Of a stretch of 64,000 nucleotides of DNA, positions 7,624 to 15,303 are shown piece after piece (within the stretch, counting starts at the first letter, position 1; each line of letters begins with the position of its first letter). The notes below the pieces were generated by a model, which was given only the letters and a program-made list of their open reading frames with translations, was not told where the DNA came from and searched no databases. This DNA comes from an uncultured Coriobacteriaceae bacterium. Its GTDB lineage: Bacteria; Actinomycetota; Coriobacteriia; Coriobacteriales; Atopobiaceae. Location of the stretch: contig CADALE010000010.1 in the NCBI GenBank assembly GCA_902788705.1, positions 1 through 64,000 on the forward strand, in the 5' to 3' direction. Both the position numbers and the translations under genes were made by a program.

Positions 7624-8292
7624 ATGCTGCAACGTTCCATCTGCCTACTCATTGGCTACCTCTGTGGCTCGTTCCTCACGGCCGAGGCCGTTGCCCGCGC
7701 GCATACGGGACGCAGCATCTTCGAGCTGGGCGACGGCAACCCGGGAATGGCAAACGTCGGCCATGAGCTGGGCACCAAGGCAGGCATCCTCTGCCTGGTG
7801 GGAGACATACTCAAGGCCTTCCTTCCCATGCTCCTGATGGCGCGGCTGTTCCCCCAGCTGGGATGGCCCATCACCACCGCATGGACCGGCCTTGGTGCCA
7901 CGCTTGGCCACGTCTTCCCGTTCTGGCATCGCTTCAAGGGAGGCAAGGGTGTCACGACCATAGCCACGGTCGTCTTCCTGCTAGACCCGCTCATCGGGGT
8001 GCTGGCCGTGCTGGTCAGCCTCGTGGCCATCATCCTCTCCGGATACCTCAGCGTAGCCGCCCTCGTTGGCATGGCATTTTGCGCGGTTGCGATGGCGGTG
8101 CGGGGCAACCTCGAGCTCGCGCTCATCTACGCGCTCTTCATGGCGCTGACCTGCTCTTGCCACTGGAACAAGCTCGTGGGCATCAAGGCGGGCACCACGC
8201 ACCGCGCAAGCCTCTCCACCAAGTTCTGGGCAATGCTGCGCGGACAGGGTAATCACGGTGGCCCGGAAGACACCGGCCGAGACGCGCGTTAG
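7624..8292 (+). CDS. PlsY-like glycerol-3-phosphate acyltransferase
   Basis: Predicted 222-residue multi-pass membrane protein. PlsY enzymes move an acyl group from acyl-phosphate to glycerol-3-phosphate at the membrane. The three PlsY motifs are present but altered: GYLCGSFLTAEAV (usually GS-x-P), GDGNPGMANVG (usually SGNPGATN) and GHVFPFWHRFKGGKGVTT, the best conserved. The departures in motifs 1 and 2 suggest a paralogue rather than the housekeeping enzyme, though that cannot be settled here. GGAAGGA precedes the ATG. The C-terminus ends in a hydrophilic tail, and a GNAT gene begins 13 bases after the stop, so the two are probably co-transcribed. Confidence 0.75.
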   Translation: MLQRSICLLIGYLCGSFLTAEAVARAHTGRSIFELGDGNPGMANVGHELGTKAGILCLVGDILKAFLPMLLMARLFPQLGWPITTAWTGLGATLGHVFPFWHRFKGGKGVTTIATVVFLLDPLIGVLAVLVSLVAIILSGYLSVAALVGMAFCAVAMAVRGNLELALIYALFMALTCSCHWNKLVGIKAGTTHRASLSTKFWAMLRGQGNHGGPEDTGRDAR

Positions 8293-8305
8293 GGGTGTGC
8301 CCGGG

Positions 8306-8833
8306 ATGAGCGTGACGTTTCGCACCACCGCGGCGGACGACTTCCCTGCCATCTGGCAGCTCTACGCCGACGTCTGCGAACAGGCACCGCGCGATGCCTA
8401 CCAGGTGCCCTGGGCCTTGGACGTGTACCCCGACGAGAGGGACATCCGAGGGCATCTTGACGCCGGGGAGTACGTGGTGGGCGAGGCCGATGGGCGCATC
8501 GTCTGCGCAATGGCGCTCACTCCCCACGACGACCACGACTTCGCTGGCGTGCCGTGGCACGTCGACGCCGCGTTTGACGAGGTCAGCGTCATCCATCTGC
8601 TGTGCGTGCATCCCAGCGCGCGTGGCCAGGGGCTGGGGGCGGCACTTACCAACGAGGCCATCCGCAGGTCACGGCAGCAGGGCAAAAAGGCGCTCCGGCT
8701 TGACGTGGTGCACGACAACCTCGTCGCAAGCCGCATCTACCGGAGTTGCGGGTTCGTGTTCGTAGGCTCTACGGAGGCGTTCTACGAGGACAGCGGCCAC
8801 ATAGTCTTCGACATGTATGAGCTGGCGCTGTAG
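8306..8833 (+). CDS. GNAT-family N-acetyltransferase
   Basis: Predicted 175-residue cytoplasmic acetyltransferase. The acetyl-CoA binding motif A is VSVIHLLCVHPSARGQGLGA, with the R-G-Q-G-L-G pyrophosphate loop, followed by the helix NEAIRRS. Motif B includes NLVASRIYRSCGFVFVG. The acceptor substrate is unknown. The ATG at 8306 comes 13 bases after the PlsY-like stop and has a modest AGGGG site; an upstream ATG in the same frame would overlap that gene by 35 bases and gives no family similarity. A bidirectional terminator follows. Confidence 0.8.
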   Translation: MSVTFRTTAADDFPAIWQLYADVCEQAPRDAYQVPWALDVYPDERDIRGHLDAGEYVVGEADGRIVCAMALTPHDDHDFAGVPWHVDAAFDEVSVIHLLCVHPSARGQGLGAALTNEAIRRSRQQGKKALRLDVVHDNLVASRIYRSCGFVFVGSTEAFYEDSGHIVFDMYELAL

Positions 8834-8860
8834 CAGGCACTTCGGAAGCACCAACAGCAC

Positions 8861-8888
8861 AAAGGACCCCGCAATCGCGAGGTCCTTT
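8861..8888. terminator. Bidirectional terminator between convergent genes
   Basis: AAAGGACC and GGTCCTTT form an 8-bp perfect stem whose A/T ends can give a U run in either direction. It separates the GNAT gene (plus) from the ChbG-like gene (minus). Confidence 0.75.
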
Positions 8889-8939
8889 GCCGTACGTGCG
8901 ATCTCTATCAGGCCCGCAGCGGCGCAGGCTCTTCCTTCC

Positions 8940-9710
8940 CTACAGGTCGCGGTAGTCAATCAGCCGCAGGTCGGCCTGAGCCTCGAGCCATGCACGCAAG
9001 TCGGGATTGATGAGCGCGTCCACCTCCTTGGTGCGGTTGACCGTGAGGCTGGAGTTGCCCAGGATGAAGGCGTCTAGGTATCCGGGGTGGAACACGAGCA
9101 CGTAGGTCTCGCCGTCGGCCATGTTCTCCACCGTGCGGCGGATGAAGGCCTCGGGGTCGTACTGCTCGGGCGGGAGCATGTCCTCGAGAGCCATGTGCAC
9201 GTCGGTGTTTCCGCAGCGCACGATCTTGGTTGCATCGAAGCTCGCGATCTGCTCCTTAAGGCCGTGCTTCTCGGCCACGTCGTGGATGGCCTGGTTGAGG
9301 TTACGGCTCATGACGGCGTGCGCCTCGAAGTACTCCGGATCCTTACCCACAATCTCGCGGAAGCGCGCGAGCTGCGCCTCGATCTCGATGACGAGCTCGT
9401 CGTACTCGGCGATCTCGCGGCCCTCCTGGAAGGCGGCGCGGTAGGCACGCGAGCTCTTTAGCTGGCCGTTCTCGTCCAAGAGGCTTGGGATGAGCGCGGG
9501 ATCGGCACAGGGGGTACCCAGGCAGAGGTTGGTGTGCTGGCCAATGGCGATGCCAGAGTCCTTGACCCAGTCCCAGCCACGCTGCGCCTCGGGCATGTTG
9601 GGCATGAGGCCGGCGGAGCGCACGAGGCCCTCGTTGACGGCACGGGCAATGCCCAGATTGACGGCGTAGCTGTAGCCGATGTCGTCGGCGCGAATAAGCA
9701 GCTGCTTCAT
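8940..9710 (-). CDS. ChbG/YdjC-family carbohydrate deacetylase
   Basis: Predicted 256-residue cytoplasmic metal-dependent deacetylase of the YdjC/ChbG family, whose best known member removes an acetyl group from chitobiose-6-phosphate and similar oligosaccharides. The start MKQLLIRADDIGYS carries the Asp pair of the active site. IGQHTNL supplies a metal His and the C-terminal VFHPGYLD another family motif. AGAGGAC lies 6-7 bases before the ATG. It is downstream of the PTS EIIBC gene and its terminator on the same strand, so it may process a phosphorylated sugar brought in by that transporter. Substrate assignment is inference from position. Confidence 0.8.
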   Translation of the reverse strand: MKQLLIRADDIGYSYAVNLGIARAVNEGLVRSAGLMPNMPEAQRGWDWVKDSGIAIGQHTNLCLGTPCADPALIPSLLDENGQLKSSRAYRAAFQEGREIAEYDELVIEIEAQLARFREIVGKDPEYFEAHAVMSRNLNQAIHDVAEKHGLKEQIASFDATKIVRCGNTDVHMALEDMLPPEQYDPEAFIRRTVENMADGETYVLVFHPGYLDAFILGNSSLTVNRTKEVDALINPDLRAWLEAQADLRLIDYRDL

Positions 9711-9751
9711 GATGCTGTCCTCTCTCGTAAGTGACTGCCACCTAAGTATGC

Positions 9752-9785
9752 AAAAAAGGGAGGCGGCCCATCAAGACCGCCTCCC
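9752..9785 (-). terminator. Rho-independent terminator after the PTS EIIBC gene
   Basis: Read on the minus strand, GGGAGGCGG and CCGCCTCCC pair around a 10-base loop, followed by six U. It closes the antiterminator-PTS unit before the ChbG-like gene. Confidence 0.85.
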
Positions 9786-9804
9786 CAAGGAAGGGACCAA
9801 CTAC

Positions 9805-11241
9805 CTATGCAGCCTGCTTGGCAGCCCTGCGGTCCTCCTCGAGCTGCTCCTTGGTGAAGCCGAAGAAGTAGACCACGGCAGCAGACACCACAAAGGCAAC
9901 GACACTGGCAATGGCGCCCATCATGAAGCTGCTGGGGTTGGCGCCAGAGGGATCAACGTAGCCCAGGACGCCCAGGATGTTGGTGGCACCCATCATGTAG
10001 ACCTTGACGCCAAAGAGGCCGGCGAGCGCGCCACCCACAAAGCCACCGGCAACCATACCGGCCAGCGGACGCATGTACTTGAAGCCCGTGCCGTAGATCT
10101 CGGGCTCGGTCACGCCACCGATGATGCCCGAGAGCGAGAAGCCCAACTGCGCCATCTTCTCATTCTTCTCACGCAGCTTGAGGAAGGCGCCAAAGGCCAT
10201 GCCCCACGTGGCAAACTGGGCAATGGAGGCACCAACCATGACGGCGCCGTCAGGGTTGCCAGACATGAGCTGCGTGATGGCGAGCACGATGAGCACCTGG
10301 TGCATGCCAGTCATGACGAGGAAGCTCCAAAGAGCGCCAATGACGGCCACGGCAATGAAGCCACCATACGTGCCAAAGCCAAAGAGGGCTGCACCAACGA
10401 GGTCGCCAAGACGGTTTCCAAGCGGGGCCAGCGCGCAGTAGGCAACCGGCACCATGATGAACATGGTGAGGAAGGGCACGAACACGGTGGAGAGCATGTC
10501 AGGCACGACCTTCTTCATGAGCTTCTCGACCTGCGCGAGCACGGGCATGCACAGGATGATGGGAAGCACCGTCTGGGCATAGCTGGCAACGGGGGCCGGA
10601 ATGCCGTAGACGCTCACGCTGGCAACCTCGCCGGCCTGGGCAAGCGCCACGAGGTCGGGGCAGATGAGGATGCCGCCCATGAACATGCCGAGCATGGTGG
10701 AGCACTTAAGCTGCACGGCAGCGGAGTAGCCCAGATAGATGGGCATGAAGTAGAAGGCAGCGTTGTACATCCAGGTGTAGAAGAGCTGGTAGATCTGGCT
10801 GTCCTCAGCCCAGATGTTGAGCATCAGCGGACCCATCATGGTGGCGATGACGCGGAAGAACGCGCCACCCATCATGATGGGGATCATGGCAACCATCGTC
10901 TTTGAGAGGTAGTTGAGGATGGCGTTACCCACGTTCTGGGGCGTCCACTCAAACTCCGCGTCGCCCTCGTCGATGTCGATGGAGCCGCCGCCCGAGACGC
11001 CCAGCTTCATGACCTCGTCGTAGACCTTGGTCACGTTCTGGCCGATGATCACCTGAAACTGGCCACCGCTCCACTGGGCGCCGATGACGCCCGGGATCTT
11101 CTTGATGGCGTCGGCATCGGGGATGGACTCGTCCTTCAGGCTGAAGCGAAGGCGCGTGATGCAATGGATGAGGTTGGTGACGTTCTCCTTGCCACCTACT
11201 GCAGCGAGGACGTCGGCAGCGGTCTGAGCGTTGTCTGCCAT
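9805..11241 (-). CDS. PTS beta-glucoside/sucrose-family EIIBC transporter
   Basis: Predicted 478-residue membrane permease that imports and phosphorylates a sugar. The EIIB domain covers about residues 1-90 with the phospho-accepting Cys27 in NLIHCITRLRF. EIIC fills about residues 100-460 with many hydrophobic helices and the family motif GVTEPEIYGTGF. There is no C-terminal EIIA domain, unlike BglF/BglP, so an external EIIA is needed; the partial EIIA at 1-99 is one candidate. GGAAGGAAG precedes the ATG. Upstream on the same strand lie a RAT-like antiterminator target and a terminator, then the BglG-type regulator, so expression should depend on sugar-controlled antitermination. The exact sugar is unknown. 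Confidence 0.9.
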   Translation of the reverse strand: MADNAQTAADVLAAVGGKENVTNLIHCITRLRFSLKDESIPDADAIKKIPGVIGAQWSGGQFQVIIGQNVTKVYDEVMKLGVSGGGSIDIDEGDAEFEWTPQNVGNAILNYLSKTMVAMIPIMMGGAFFRVIATMMGPLMLNIWAEDSQIYQLFYTWMYNAAFYFMPIYLGYSAAVQLKCSTMLGMFMGGILICPDLVALAQAGEVASVSVYGIPAPVASYAQTVLPIILCMPVLAQVEKLMKKVVPDMLSTVFVPFLTMFIMVPVAYCALAPLGNRLGDLVGAALFGFGTYGGFIAVAVIGALWSFLVMTGMHQVLIVLAITQLMSGNPDGAVMVGASIAQFATWGMAFGAFLKLREKNEKMAQLGFSLSGIIGGVTEPEIYGTGFKYMRPLAGMVAGGFVGGALAGLFGVKVYMMGATNILGVLGYVDPSGANPSSFMMGAIASVVAFVVSAAVVYFFGFTKEQLEEDRRAAKQAA

Positions 11242-11331
11242 GGTGTCTTCCTTCCTTACAACGGTTTTCTTGGACCCGGCGTTGCGTCGAGGGGCTCATC
11301 CGTTGGGAAGGGTGATCGGGCCTTCGGCATG

Positions 11332-11405
11332 AAAAAAGCCCCCGAAGCATAGCGAACGAGACAGCCTTGTAGGCTGCCCGCCGGTAATGCCTCGCGGAGC
11401 AATCC
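11332..11405 (-). promoter_or_regulatory. RAT-like antiterminator target and overlapping terminator
   Basis: On the minus strand the sequence runs GGATTG (from 11405), about 20 bases, then GGCGGGCAGCCT (ending near 11371). After 30 or so bases comes GGGGGC and six U (11332-11337). BglG/LicT targets typically start GGATTG and end GCGGGCAAAACC, overlapping the 5' arm of a terminator. AGCCT here can pair with GGGCT before the U run. Place, order and neighbours fit; the spacing inside the stem is longer than usual. Confidence 0.65.
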
Positions 11406-11526
11406 GCCGAGTAACACCCGAACTGAGGGAGATTCTACGTAGCGACGCGCCGCCTTGTCAAGAACTTTTTTGACGAGCCGTGACCTTGGTTGCCTTTGCA
11501 CGGGCAGGCCCCGACGCAACGCAGGG

Positions 11527-12366
11527 TTAGGTGCGGCTTGTCACGCGCTCCGAGATGCGGTTTACGTGCAGCATGAGGTACAGCTGCTCCTCCTGCGTAA
11601 GCTTGCCGCCCAGGCGCTGCTCAACCAGCGCGCTTGCCTTCACCGCGCAGCGCGCGGCCTGCGGATAGCCCGCCACAACATCGTCGTATAGCTCCTCGTT
11701 TTGTGTGGCGATGGGCTCGCCCGCCAGCACACGGTCGATGAGGTACTGCACGTGCGTGGCAAAGCGGGCATAGTCAAACGAGTCGCGGTCCACCGTGATG
11801 TCTAGCTCGTCCTCAACGATGCGCGTGATGCCTTCGAGCAGCGCCTCGGTGTCGCGCTCCTTCCGAGCGGTGCGCTCGCTCATGGTGATAGCGCTGTTCA
11901 CGATGGAAAGCGCGATGCCCGTGGCCTCATGCCGGTCGAGCCGCACCCCAAAGGTCTTGCGCGCACCCCGGACGGCCATCTCGCCCAGCCTGTACTCGGC
12001 CGGATGTGCCTGCTGCACGTCGTAGGCAAGCGGCATCTGCACCACCATGTGCTCGCGGGCGCGCTTCACCATGAAGGCCACATGATCTGCCAGCGTGATG
12101 GGCAGGTTTGGGCTCAGCTCGTATGACAGCGTGGCCCGGCACACGTCGGCCAGCTGCCCCGCAAACTCCAGCACGTCCTCGGGCATCTCGCCAATGAGGT
12201 CCAGGTACTTGGCATCAACGCCGTAGAAGGTGCGGGTGATGTCCGCAAGCGCAACGTCGTGCGGCAAGGCACCAAAGCCGATGCCCTTTCCCAAGGCCAC
12301 AAGCTCACGGCCCTTGCCGTCAACGCAGATGGCTGCATTGTTGTTGATCTTGCGAATGACCTGCAC
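11527..12366 (-). CDS. BglG/LicT-family transcriptional antiterminator
   Basis: Predicted 279 residues, the usual length. Residues 1-55 form the RNA-binding CAT domain (KINNNAAICVDGKGRELV then GKGIGFG). Two PTS regulation domains follow: PRD1 includes ADHVAFMVKRAREH and PRD2 includes FATHVQYLIDRV and LMLHVNRIS. Phosphorylation of PRD histidines by the PTS should set activity. The start is a GTG at 12364-12366 with GGGGGAG 6 bases upstream. A TACAAT -10-like box lies at 12399-12404 on this strand. It is directly upstream of the RAT-like site and the EIIBC gene, so it most likely controls that transporter and possibly its own message. Confidence 0.92.
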   Translation of the reverse strand: MQVIRKINNNAAICVDGKGRELVALGKGIGFGALPHDVALADITRTFYGVDAKYLDLIGEMPEDVLEFAGQLADVCRATLSYELSPNLPITLADHVAFMVKRAREHMVVQMPLAYDVQQAHPAEYRLGEMAVRGARKTFGVRLDRHEATGIALSIVNSAITMSERTARKERDTEALLEGITRIVEDELDITVDRDSFDYARFATHVQYLIDRVLAGEPIATQNEELYDDVVAGYPQAARCAVKASALVEQRLGGKLTQEEQLYLMLHVNRISERVTSRT

Positions 12367-12449
12367 GGCGCGCTCCCCCGAACTTGCCCGACCAGCCTAT
12401 TGTAGTCGCTTCGGTCGATGCGGCTACGCACGGCCGACGCACCTCCGCC

Positions 12450-13226
12450 TTATGCCTGCGTCCATAGGAACGGTAGCCAAAGACCGTTCTGCTGCTCCCA
12501 GCTGGCCTCGCAGTGGCGGCCCCCCTCCTGGAAGTACGCCATGGTCCGCGCTCCGCGAGCCTCGAGCGCCGCCGTGATGCGCGCCGCCGCCTTGGCCTCA
12601 GGGCTTTCCGTAGCCGGGTTGGCGCCCGCACGCGTGCGGCCCTTCTCGTCCTCGCCCCACGAGAGGTACACTCGCGTGTCGGGATTGACGGTGGCTGCCC
12701 GCAGGTCGCGCATGACCGGGCGCTCGTACCAGTGGGCACCCGCTGCAAGGCAGGCTGCCTTGCCAAACACGTCGTTATGCACGATGACGCCGTACAGGCT
12801 CATGATGCCGCCCATGCTCGAGCCCGCGATGCCCGTGGCCTCGCGGTGCGGCCACGTGCGCAGGTTGGCGTCGGCCCACGGCTTCACCTCGTCGATGATC
12901 CAGCGGAACGTCTCCTCTCCCATCGGCTTGATGCGATGGCCCACGATGGTGTGCTCGTAAGGCCCATACTCGTCGAGGCGGCTTTGGCCATCGTGGCTGC
13001 ACTCCATGCCCACCACGATGAGGGGCTTGTCCCACCGGTCGAGGTAGTCCTTAAGGCCCCAGCACTTGCCGTAGGTGGCGTGCTCGTCAAAGAACAGGTT
13101 GTGCCCGTCAAACATGTACATGACGGGATAGCGCTCCTGCGACTCATCGTAGCCGCGCGGCAGGTACACGTGCAGCCGGCGGGTCGAGCCCGCCGGCGGA
13201 TACCAGAGGTCGTGATAGAAGACCAT
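12450..13226 (-). CDS. Alpha/beta-hydrolase esterase (Fes/IroE/esterase-D-like)
   Basis: Predicted 258-residue cytoplasmic hydrolase of the putative esterase family. The nucleophile elbow GSSMGG has Ser137; the His is probably in GGRHCEASW near the C-terminus, and an acidic residue lies in the YLSWGEDE segment. Early motifs VYLPRGYDES and PVMYMFDGHN fit the family (YPV-YMLDG). Natural substrates cannot be read from sequence; acyl or acetyl groups on sugars are plausible in this carbohydrate-rich neighbourhood. AGGAAAGG precedes the ATG, and the flavodoxin gene ends only 12 bases upstream, so the two are probably one operon. Confidence 0.8.
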   Translation of the reverse strand: MVFYHDLWYPPAGSTRRLHVYLPRGYDESQERYPVMYMFDGHNLFFDEHATYGKCWGLKDYLDRWDKPLIVVGMECSHDGQSRLDEYGPYEHTIVGHRIKPMGEETFRWIIDEVKPWADANLRTWPHREATGIAGSSMGGIMSLYGVIVHNDVFGKAACLAAGAHWYERPVMRDLRAATVNPDTRVYLSWGEDEKGRTRAGANPATESPEAKAAARITAALEARGARTMAYFQEGGRHCEASWEQQNGLWLPFLWTQA

Positions 13227-13238
13227 GAGCTACCTTTC

Positions 13239-13715
13239 CTACGCCCAGCGACCAGCCCAGGCGGCAAGCTCACCGGCGGCCACGTTGGTGGCGAAGCGCT
13301 CGCCCTGCTCGACCTTTGCCTCGGGCGCCAACGCCTGCAGGTTGCGGCCCGAATTGCCGATACCGCTGCCACCCGAGGTGGCAAAGGGAACCACCGTCTT
13401 GCCCGCGAAGTCGTAGCCCTCGATGAAGGTATCGATGATGCTGGGCTCGCGGTACCACCAGATGGGGAAGCCCACGAATACCACGTCGTAGGCAGCCATG
13501 TCCTCTACCTGCGACGCAATGGCCGGACGGCTGGACGCGTCGCCCATCTCCACCGAGCTGCGACTGCGCTTGTTGCGCCAGTCGAGGTCGGCCGAGGTGT
13601 AAGGCACCTCGGGGCGGATCTCGAAGAGGTCGGCGCCAATCGCGCTGGCAAGCCGCTCGGCCACCTGTCCCGTCACGCCGCTCGCGCTGAAGTACGCCAC
13701 CAATACCTTCGCCAT
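13239..13715 (-). CDS. Flavodoxin-family protein
   Basis: Predicted 158 residues with a flavodoxin-like FMN-binding fold. The N-terminal [17 protein letters not shown] supplies the phosphate-binding loop, [14 protein letters not shown] the central strand with aromatic residues near the flavin, and [13 protein letters not shown] the later glycine-rich loop. This pattern is common in small reductive flavodoxins of anaerobes annotated as NAD(P)H-dependent or electron-transfer flavodoxins. GGGGAG lies before the ATG, and a CATAAT -10-like box on the minus strand is near 13750. The esterase gene follows after 12 bases. Confidence 0.85.
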   Translation of the reverse strand: MAKVLVAYFSASGVTGQVAERLASAIGADLFEIRPEVPYTSADLDWRNKRSRSSVEMGDASSRPAIASQVEDMAAYDVVFVGFPIWWYREPSIIDTFIEGYDFAGKTVVPFATSGGSGIGNSGRNLQALAPEAKVEQGERFATNVAAGELAAWAGRWA

Positions 13716-14038
13716 GATGCTCCCCTTTCGTCAGATAGCGTGCTCCCTATTATGACGGCTTGGCCCGGGAAGTCTGGCCTTGTGTCCGCAGACGCGTATG
13801 GTTTGGTTGAGCGAGGGACGGACGCGAGGCTCGCGCTCAACTGGGACGATTGCAGGGCGTCCCGCATGCCGCGCTGGTCCACGGCGCGACGGGAGGCCTC
13901 TCTATGAGGGATCAGCTGCGCAGGGCAGGACCGAATCCGAGAGGCTCTGGGGCACGCTGAGCCTGAACGCCCGCCAGGGCTGGGGGCGACGCGACCGTTA
14001 TTCCGCATCGGGCTTATGGGGAGGGCCTCGACTGAGCG

Positions 14039-14116
14039 ATTAGTTGCCACAGGATTCATCAGTAATTAAATTACCGCAGGATTCCGAGCCGAGGTTCCAA
14101 TCGTATGGCAACTAAT
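14039..14116. repeat. 78-bp element bounded by 11-bp inverted repeats
   Basis: ATTAGTTGCCA (14039-14049) and TGGCAACTAAT (14106-14116) are exact inverted copies. Inside are a smaller perfect pair, GTAAT-TAA-ATTAC (14062-14074), and CAGGATTC twice in direct orientation. Flanking GAG and CTC could extend the stem. Confidence 0.65.
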
Positions 14117-14235
14117 TCACTCGGCGAAAACCCCGGCGGGCCCTAACGGGGCCTGCTACGACGAGCGGCCACCTTGGGGAGGTGGCCTTCGCACGACTAG
14201 ACTGGAGGCCGATCGCGCACAGGGCCCAAGTAACC

Positions 14236-14351
14236 CGTAAGTGCGTAACTCTCGATGATTAGATATTTGATGTTTTGCGCGTTTGTGCAGGTAAAACGCC
14301 CATACAAACATTGATATACATCAAACGGTCCTAAAGAGTTACGCACTTACG
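14236..14351. repeat. 116-bp AT-rich element with perfect 17-bp terminal inverted repeats
   Basis: CGTAAGTGCGTAACTCT (14236-14252) and AGAGTTACGCACTTACG (14335-14351) are exact inverted copies. A nested pair TTTGATGT (14266-14273) and ACATCAAA (14318-14325) gives a long two-part stem. It contains no open frame and shows no clear target duplication at its ends. A MITE-like remnant, a structured RNA or a regulatory cruciform are all possible. Confidence 0.75.
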
Positions 14352-14596
14352 AGAGCGCGTCGGATGGGGCAAAGCATGCCAAACCGGGCTTGGCAGCACA
14401 CCCCACAACGCCCAGCCCAACGCCATCTGCCTCATCGCCAACTCGCGCGTCCACAGCAAAACACCTGTTAAGCGGCCTTGTCAAAGCCATTTTGCAGCAG
14501 CTTCCTGCCTCCCGAACGCCCCTGTCAAAGCCATTAGGTGGTAAGGTCTTAGGCAACGTGGCAGCATCGTCTCCAGCGTCACGGAAGGAGATCGCG

Positions 14597-15199
14597 GTGG
14601 AAGTCGGAAAGCACATTCGGGAAGAGCGCGAGCGGATGGGCCTCTCTCAGGAGGGCCTTGCACGCGAGGTCTTCGTCTCGCGGCAGACCGTGAGCAACTG
14701 GGAGACCGGCAAGACCTACCCCGACGTGCAGAGCCTGCTTCTGCTTAGCAACCTCTTTGCCGTGACCGTCGATTCCCTCGTGAAAGGAGACGTGGAGGCC
14801 ATGGAGAAGAACATCGAGAACTATGAGCTTGAGCGCTTCAAGATCAAGGCAAGCATGGGGCTGGCGCTTTCGCTCATTGCGGTGGGCGGCGTGATGCAGG
14901 CAATGCTAGCGGCACGCGGCGAGCTCACTACCTCGCCCCTGCGCTTCATCGCTCTGCTCATGCTGGTGGCCGGAGTGGCCGTCTCATTTGTCGCCGAGCG
15001 CATCGAGCGCCGCTACAACATCGAGACGTTGCAGGAGGTGCAGGCCTTCCTGGACGGCAAGGAGCCCGACCAGATCGAGCGCGACCGCCGGATGCCCACG
15101 GCGCTGCGCATCGTGCTGCAGATGGCGGCCGGCGCAGCGGTTGCGGTGCTGTTCATGATGGTCGTCTCCTTCATCGTCGCCCTCACCATGTTTGACTAG
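14597..15199 (+). CDS. XRE-family regulator with C-terminal membrane domain
   Basis: Predicted 200 residues. The N-terminal HTH (about residues 3-58) reads IREERERMGLSQEGLAREVF then SRQTVSNWETGKTYPD, a classic Cro/C1-type domain. After a short charged linker come hydrophobic segments (around FKIKASMGLALSLIAVGG, RFIALLMLVAGVAVSFVA and a last one near AAVAVLFMMVVSFIVALTM), so the protein should be membrane-tethered. Such regulators often respond to envelope or peptide signals; the target is unknown. The start is GTG at 14597, six bases after AAGGAG; the long open frame upstream is not family-like. A strong terminator follows. Confidence 0.85.
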   Translation: MEVGKHIREERERMGLSQEGLAREVFVSRQTVSNWETGKTYPDVQSLLLLSNLFAVTVDSLVKGDVEAMEKNIENYELERFKIKASMGLALSLIAVGGVMQAMLAARGELTTSPLRFIALLMLVAGVAVSFVAERIERRYNIETLQEVQAFLDGKEPDQIERDRRMPTALRIVLQMAAGAAVAVLFMMVVSFIVALTMFD

Positions 15200-15223
15200 C
15201 ACCGCCCAAAAGCCGATGACCAT

Positions 15224-15253
15224 GGTGGCCACCTGTTAGGTGGCCACCTTTTT
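15224..15253 (+). terminator. Rho-independent terminator after the XRE gene
   Basis: GGTGGCCACC is repeated around the loop TGTTA; because it is itself palindromic, the two copies pair over 10 bp. Five T follow. Confidence 0.9.
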
Positions 15254-15303
15254 GTCTCGCTCTCTGCTACGCTGAAGCAAACTGGAACGAGGGAGGAGCC
15301 GCC

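Larger units (their letters stand above)
13716..14596. other. 881-base gene-free stretch rich in inverted repeats
   Basis: No convincing reading frame is present on either strand. From left to right it holds short complementary pairs: GTTGAGCG/CGCTCAAC (13806-13841), GGGACG/CGTCCC (13843-13862), AGGCTC/GAGCCT (13940-13966), an 11-bp pair (14039-14116), GGCCACCT/AGGTGGCC (14167-14187) and a 17-bp pair (14236-14351). The 14040-14350 part is clearly more A+T-rich than its surroundings. It may be a structured RNA, insertion debris or both. I see no match to RNase P RNA, tmRNA or tRNA signatures. Confidence 0.5.

Noticed and set aside
13765..14040. Weak resemblance to RNase P RNA words (GGAAGTCTGG, GGGCTTATGG)
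   Set aside because: The conserved core segments (for example GGAAAGTGCCACAGAAA) are missing and the order is wrong.
14085..14105. tRNA-like GGTTCCAATC (T-loop-like) in the repeat-rich gap
   Set aside because: The flanking bases do not form a 5-bp T stem and no acceptor, D or anticodon arms can be placed.
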